Below are positions 61,821 to 64,000 of a stretch of 64,000 nucleotides of DNA, piece after piece. How positions within the stretch are numbered: the stretch's first letter is position 1; every line of letters starts with the position of its first letter. The stretch covers positions 744,001-808,000 of the forward strand of contig CAVRNR010000022.1 in NCBI GenBank assembly GCA_963722575.1. Direction: 5' to 3'. This DNA comes from Fen-178 sp963722575 (GTDB taxonomy: Bacteria; Acidobacteriota; Terriglobia; Bryobacterales; Bryobacteraceae). Below the pieces are notes generated by a model. It worked only from the letters and a program-made list of their open reading frames with translations, was not told the origin of the DNA and searched no databases. The translations under genes were made by a program, and so were the position numbers.

Positions 61821-62717
61821 CTACGCCCCTTTGGGATAGCAGCCCAGCACGCGCAAAAAGTCCGCCAATTCCCGCAGGTGGTGGAGCGCATTCTGCGCGT
61901 TGGGCGAATCCGCGCGGCCCAGGAAATCGAGATAGAAAAGATATTCCCACGGTTTTCCCCGCAGCGGGCGCGATTCGATCTTGATCAGATTCAGGTCGCG
62001 GAGAGCAAAAGCGCTCAGGGCGCGGAACAGCGATCCCGGAACGTTGCGCGTGCTGAACACCAGCGAGGTTTTCCAGACCGCGCGCCGGTCGACCCGGATG
62101 GGATGCCGGCGCGCGTATTCAGGCGTTCGGAGAAGAAAAAACCGGGTGAAATTCCGGCGGTCGTCTTCAATGGACTTGCGGAGAATGCGGGCGCCATAAA
62201 TCTCCGCGGCCACCGAGGATGCGATCGCCGCGGCGTCCGTAAGCTTCTCCTCGGCTATCATTTTGACGCTGCCGGCGGTGTCGTAGAAGGGGATTCTCTC
62301 GATCCGCGGGTTCCGCGCAAAGAAATTCAGACACTGATTCAACGCCACGGGATGGGAAAATATTCTTTTTATCCCGGAAAATGGCACGCCTTTTAGAGCG
62401 ATCAGATTGTGCACGATGCGGATATTGGTTTCGGCCACAATGGGCAGCTCGAAATTCACCAGATGGTCGTAATTCTCGTGCACCGACCCGGCCAGCGTAT
62501 TCTCGATGGGCACCACCGCTCCGGCGACGCGGCCCTCCTTCACGCCGCGGAAGATGTCTTCGAAACGTTCGCACGGCAGAACGGCCACTCCCGGCCCCAG
62601 CAACTTGCGGGCGGCTTCTTCGCTGAAGGCGCCGCGCGCGCCCTGAAACGCAATCGACGCCGGGGGCGTTTCCTTGGCCCGCCTGATTCTCGCACTCACT
62701 TTTCCGCTCCTTCCCAT
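61821..62717 (-). CDS. pheA: Prephenate dehydratase
   Basis: A 298-residue monofunctional prephenate dehydratase. IAFQGARGAFSEEAA begins the catalytic domain, VPIENTLAGSVHENYD and the TRF motif in RNFTRFFLL are catalytic signatures, and a C-terminal ACT domain (about 210-290) has the phenylalanine-binding KIESRP. It converts prephenate to phenylpyruvate. It overlaps ubiX by 22 bases, so the two are co-expressed. Confidence 0.95.
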   Translation of the reverse strand: MGRSGKVSARIRRAKETPPASIAFQGARGAFSEEAARKLLGPGVAVLPCERFEDIFRGVKEGRVAGAVVPIENTLAGSVHENYDHLVNFELPIVAETNIRIVHNLIALKGVPFSGIKRIFSHPVALNQCLNFFARNPRIERIPFYDTAGSVKMIAEEKLTDAAAIASSVAAEIYGARILRKSIEDDRRNFTRFFLLRTPEYARRHPIRVDRRAVWKTSLVFSTRNVPGSLFRALSAFALRDLNLIKIESRPLRGKPWEYLFYLDFLGRADSPNAQNALHHLRELADFLRVLGCYPKGA

Positions 62718-63262
62718 CTGCGCACCTGGGCGTCGGGGATGCCGATCAGGTCCAGAACGCGATCGATGCTGTGATCAACGATATCCATCACGGTTTGGGG
62801 ATGGTGATAAAAGCCGGGAATCGGGGGAGCGACGATTGCCCCCATTTCAGCCAACGCGGTCATATTCCTCAAATGCCCCAGGTGTAACGGGCTTTCGCGG
62901 ACCAGCAGAATCAGTTTGCGTCTTTCTTTCAGCGCGACGTCCGCGGCGCGCACCAGCAAATTCGAGCTGATTCCATTGGCGATAGCGGACATGGTGTGGA
63001 TCGAGCACGGGGAGATCACCATGGCATCGGTGGGGTACGAGCCGCTGGCCAGCCGGCAGGCGATGTCTTCCGGCGGATACCAGAAATCCGCCAGTTTTCT
63101 TACGTCCGCGGCCCTCTGGCCGGTCTCCAGGAAAAGTGTCTTCTCGCCGGACCTGGTCAGAACGAGGTGGATTTCGGCGTCTTGCCGATTGCGCAGCCGT
63201 TCCAGCAGGCGCAATCCATAAATCGCGCCGCTGGCGCCCGTGATTCCCACGATGATTCTCAC
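62696..63262 (-). CDS. ubiX: Flavin prenyltransferase
   Basis: A 188-residue UbiX/Pad1-type enzyme making prenylated FMN for UbiD-family decarboxylases. GITGASGAIYGLRLLE binds FMN; ISPCSIHTMSAIANG and RESPLHLGHLRNM are conserved. It serves menaquinone/ubiquinone-type or aromatic decarboxylation pathways; no ubiD is in this window. It is divergent from the HTH-S24 gene across a 139-base gap containing a palindromic operator. Confidence 0.95.
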   Translation of the reverse strand: MRIIVGITGASGAIYGLRLLERLRNRQDAEIHLVLTRSGEKTLFLETGQRAADVRKLADFWYPPEDIACRLASGSYPTDAMVISPCSIHTMSAIANGISSNLLVRAADVALKERRKLILLVRESPLHLGHLRNMTALAEMGAIVAPPIPGFYHHPQTVMDIVDHSIDRVLDLIGIPDAQVRRWEGAEK

Positions 63263-63290
63263 GCTGGTCTCTCCGCCCCAATCCCGCCTC

Positions 63291-63308
63291 TGTTCCGTTA
63301 ACGGAACA
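63291..63308. promoter_or_regulatory. Perfect 18-bp palindromic operator candidate
   Basis: TGTTCCGTTAACGGAACA is its own reverse complement. A related half-site pair (CGGAA-5-TTCCG, 63302-63316) follows at once. Both lie just upstream of the promoter of the HTH-S24 gene and within 30-55 bases of the divergent ubiX start, as expected for a regulator-binding site. Confidence 0.65.
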
Positions 63309-63325
63309 AAATTCCGCGTTTTCGC

Positions 63326-63354
63326 TTGCCCGAACTACCCCTGGGGGATATAAT
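63326..63354 (+). promoter_or_regulatory. Promoter of the HTH-S24 regulator
   Basis: TTGCCC (63326-63331) and a perfect TATAAT (63349-63354) are separated by 17 bases. The ATG is 47 bases further on. Confidence 0.65.
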
Positions 63355-63401
63355 GCCGTTCGGATGCATCGTTCACGCAACCGTATAGCGAGGATCATAT
63401 C

Positions 63402-64000
63402 ATGGAGCGTCCCGGGGAGAAACTCAAGCGCATTCGCGAGCGGCTCAAGCTGACCTACCGCGATGTGGAAAAAGCCAGCCAGCAGATCGCCGAACGCCGC
63501 GGAAGCGACGAGTTTGCGATTGCGTTGAGCCGCCTGGCGGACATCGAGAACAAGGGCACCGTGCCCACCATGTTCCGGCTCTACACCCTGTGCGCCATTT
63601 ACCGGCAGGATTTGACCGAGGTGCTCCGCTGGTACGGGGTCCCCTTGGACCAGTTGGCGTCCGAGGCCCTGCACGTCGGCCTGGATGAGACCCACGCCAT
63701 CCAGTTCAAGCCGAGCGGCACCGTCACTGTTCCACAGCCTCCGGATCTCGAAATCGACCCCCATAAGACAACTTTTCTGAGCTATTTGATCCGAAATTGG
63801 GGCAGAATGCCGCTTGGTTTTCTCGATAGTCTGGACTTGCGAGAGTACCGTTACGGCCTAATCGGGTTGGAAGATTGGTCGATGTATCCGATTTTGCAGC
63901 CGGGATCGCTGGTGGCGATCGATGAAAGCCGGCGGAAAATCGCCAGCTCGGGTTGGACCAATGAATTCGACCGCCCGATCTATTTTCTCGAGCACCGCGG
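63402..64000 (+). CDS. HTH-S24 transcriptional regulator, cut by the window end
   Basis: The frame opens at ATG 63402 and runs past the window end, giving at least 199 residues. An XRE-type helix-turn-helix (about residues 5-70, with LKRIRERLKLTYRDVEKASQ) leads to a linker and then an S24 (LexA-like) domain with GLEDWSMYPILQPGSLVAID, which contains the candidate catalytic Ser. The Lys of the dyad would lie beyond the window. It probably represses a promoter carrying the palindrome upstream, including its own. Confidence 0.85.
   Translation, partial: MERPGEKLKRIRERLKLTYRDVEKASQQIAERRGSDEFAIALSRLADIENKGTVPTMFRLYTLCAIYRQDLTEVLRWYGVPLDQLASEALHVGLDETHAIQFKPSGTVTVPQPPDLEIDPHKTTFLSYLIRNWGRMPLGFLDSLDLREYRYGLIGLEDWSMYPILQPGSLVAIDESRRKIASSGWTNEFDRPIYFLEHR

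Overview
The window is about 64 kb of high-GC bacterial chromosome. Short intergenic gaps, ATGA-type start/stop overlaps and full-length housekeeping genes on both strands show a normal chromosomal segment rather than a phage or plasmid. The gene set fits a Gram-negative Acidobacteriota-like organism, possibly a Bryobacterales/Solibacter relative: complex I without NuoE/F/G, several secreted glycoside hydrolases, HTH-S24 and S24 regulators, a PilZ protein and a six-heme NapC/NirT cytochrome. The lineage is inferred from gene content; no rRNA gene is present to confirm it.

Layout. 0-5.2 kb: membrane-anchored multiheme cytochrome c; aldo/keto reductase-like and pirin genes (minus, translationally coupled); a radical SAM protein; a small membrane protein. 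5.2-15 kb: a HicA/HicB deletion scar, then a nine-gene complex I operon in the order nuoC-D-I-J-K-L-M-N-H. 15-24.5 kb: secreted GH36 alpha-galactosidase, a broken carbohydrate-enzyme gene, lepA facing ribH-nusB, an S41 protease, a Tat-exported DapA-fold protein and a penicillin-binding transpeptidase. 24.5-25.1 kb: remains of a group II intron. 25.1-41.2 kb: RNase J, a Gfo/Idh/MocA oxidoreductase, an intact brnTA toxin-antitoxin pair, pit with its DUF47 partner, a TtcA-type enzyme, mutY with an S24-domain gene, a lipoprotein, a TGS GTPase, a polysaccharide hydrolase, an MrfA-type helicase, PilZ, and an F0 cluster atpZ-atpI-atpB-atpE.

41.2-45.3 kb is an accessory island of mostly broken modules: vapB with a decayed vapC, a coupled small-ORF/nucleotidyltransferase cassette, an M67 (JAMM) peptidase, a rhodanese/MoeB C-terminal remnant, a nuclease-like fragment, a secreted Ser/Thr-rich protein, and a BrnA antitoxin with only the tail of its BrnT.

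45.3-64 kb: a methyltransferase, an RND pump, a GH35-like enzyme with a probable CTG start, the diaminopimelate/lysine operon dapE-asd-lysC-dapB-dapA-dapD plus a lone receiver domain, small secreted proteins, cstA-ybdD, ubiX-pheA, and a divergent HTH-S24 regulator (cut by the window end) with a perfect 18-bp palindrome in its promoter region.

Short dispersed inverted repeats of several families sit between genes (near 20.5, 25.1, 28.5, 31.0, 33.0, 49.4, 55.5 and 58.8 kb). No tRNA, rRNA, CRISPR array or intact insertion sequence was recognised.
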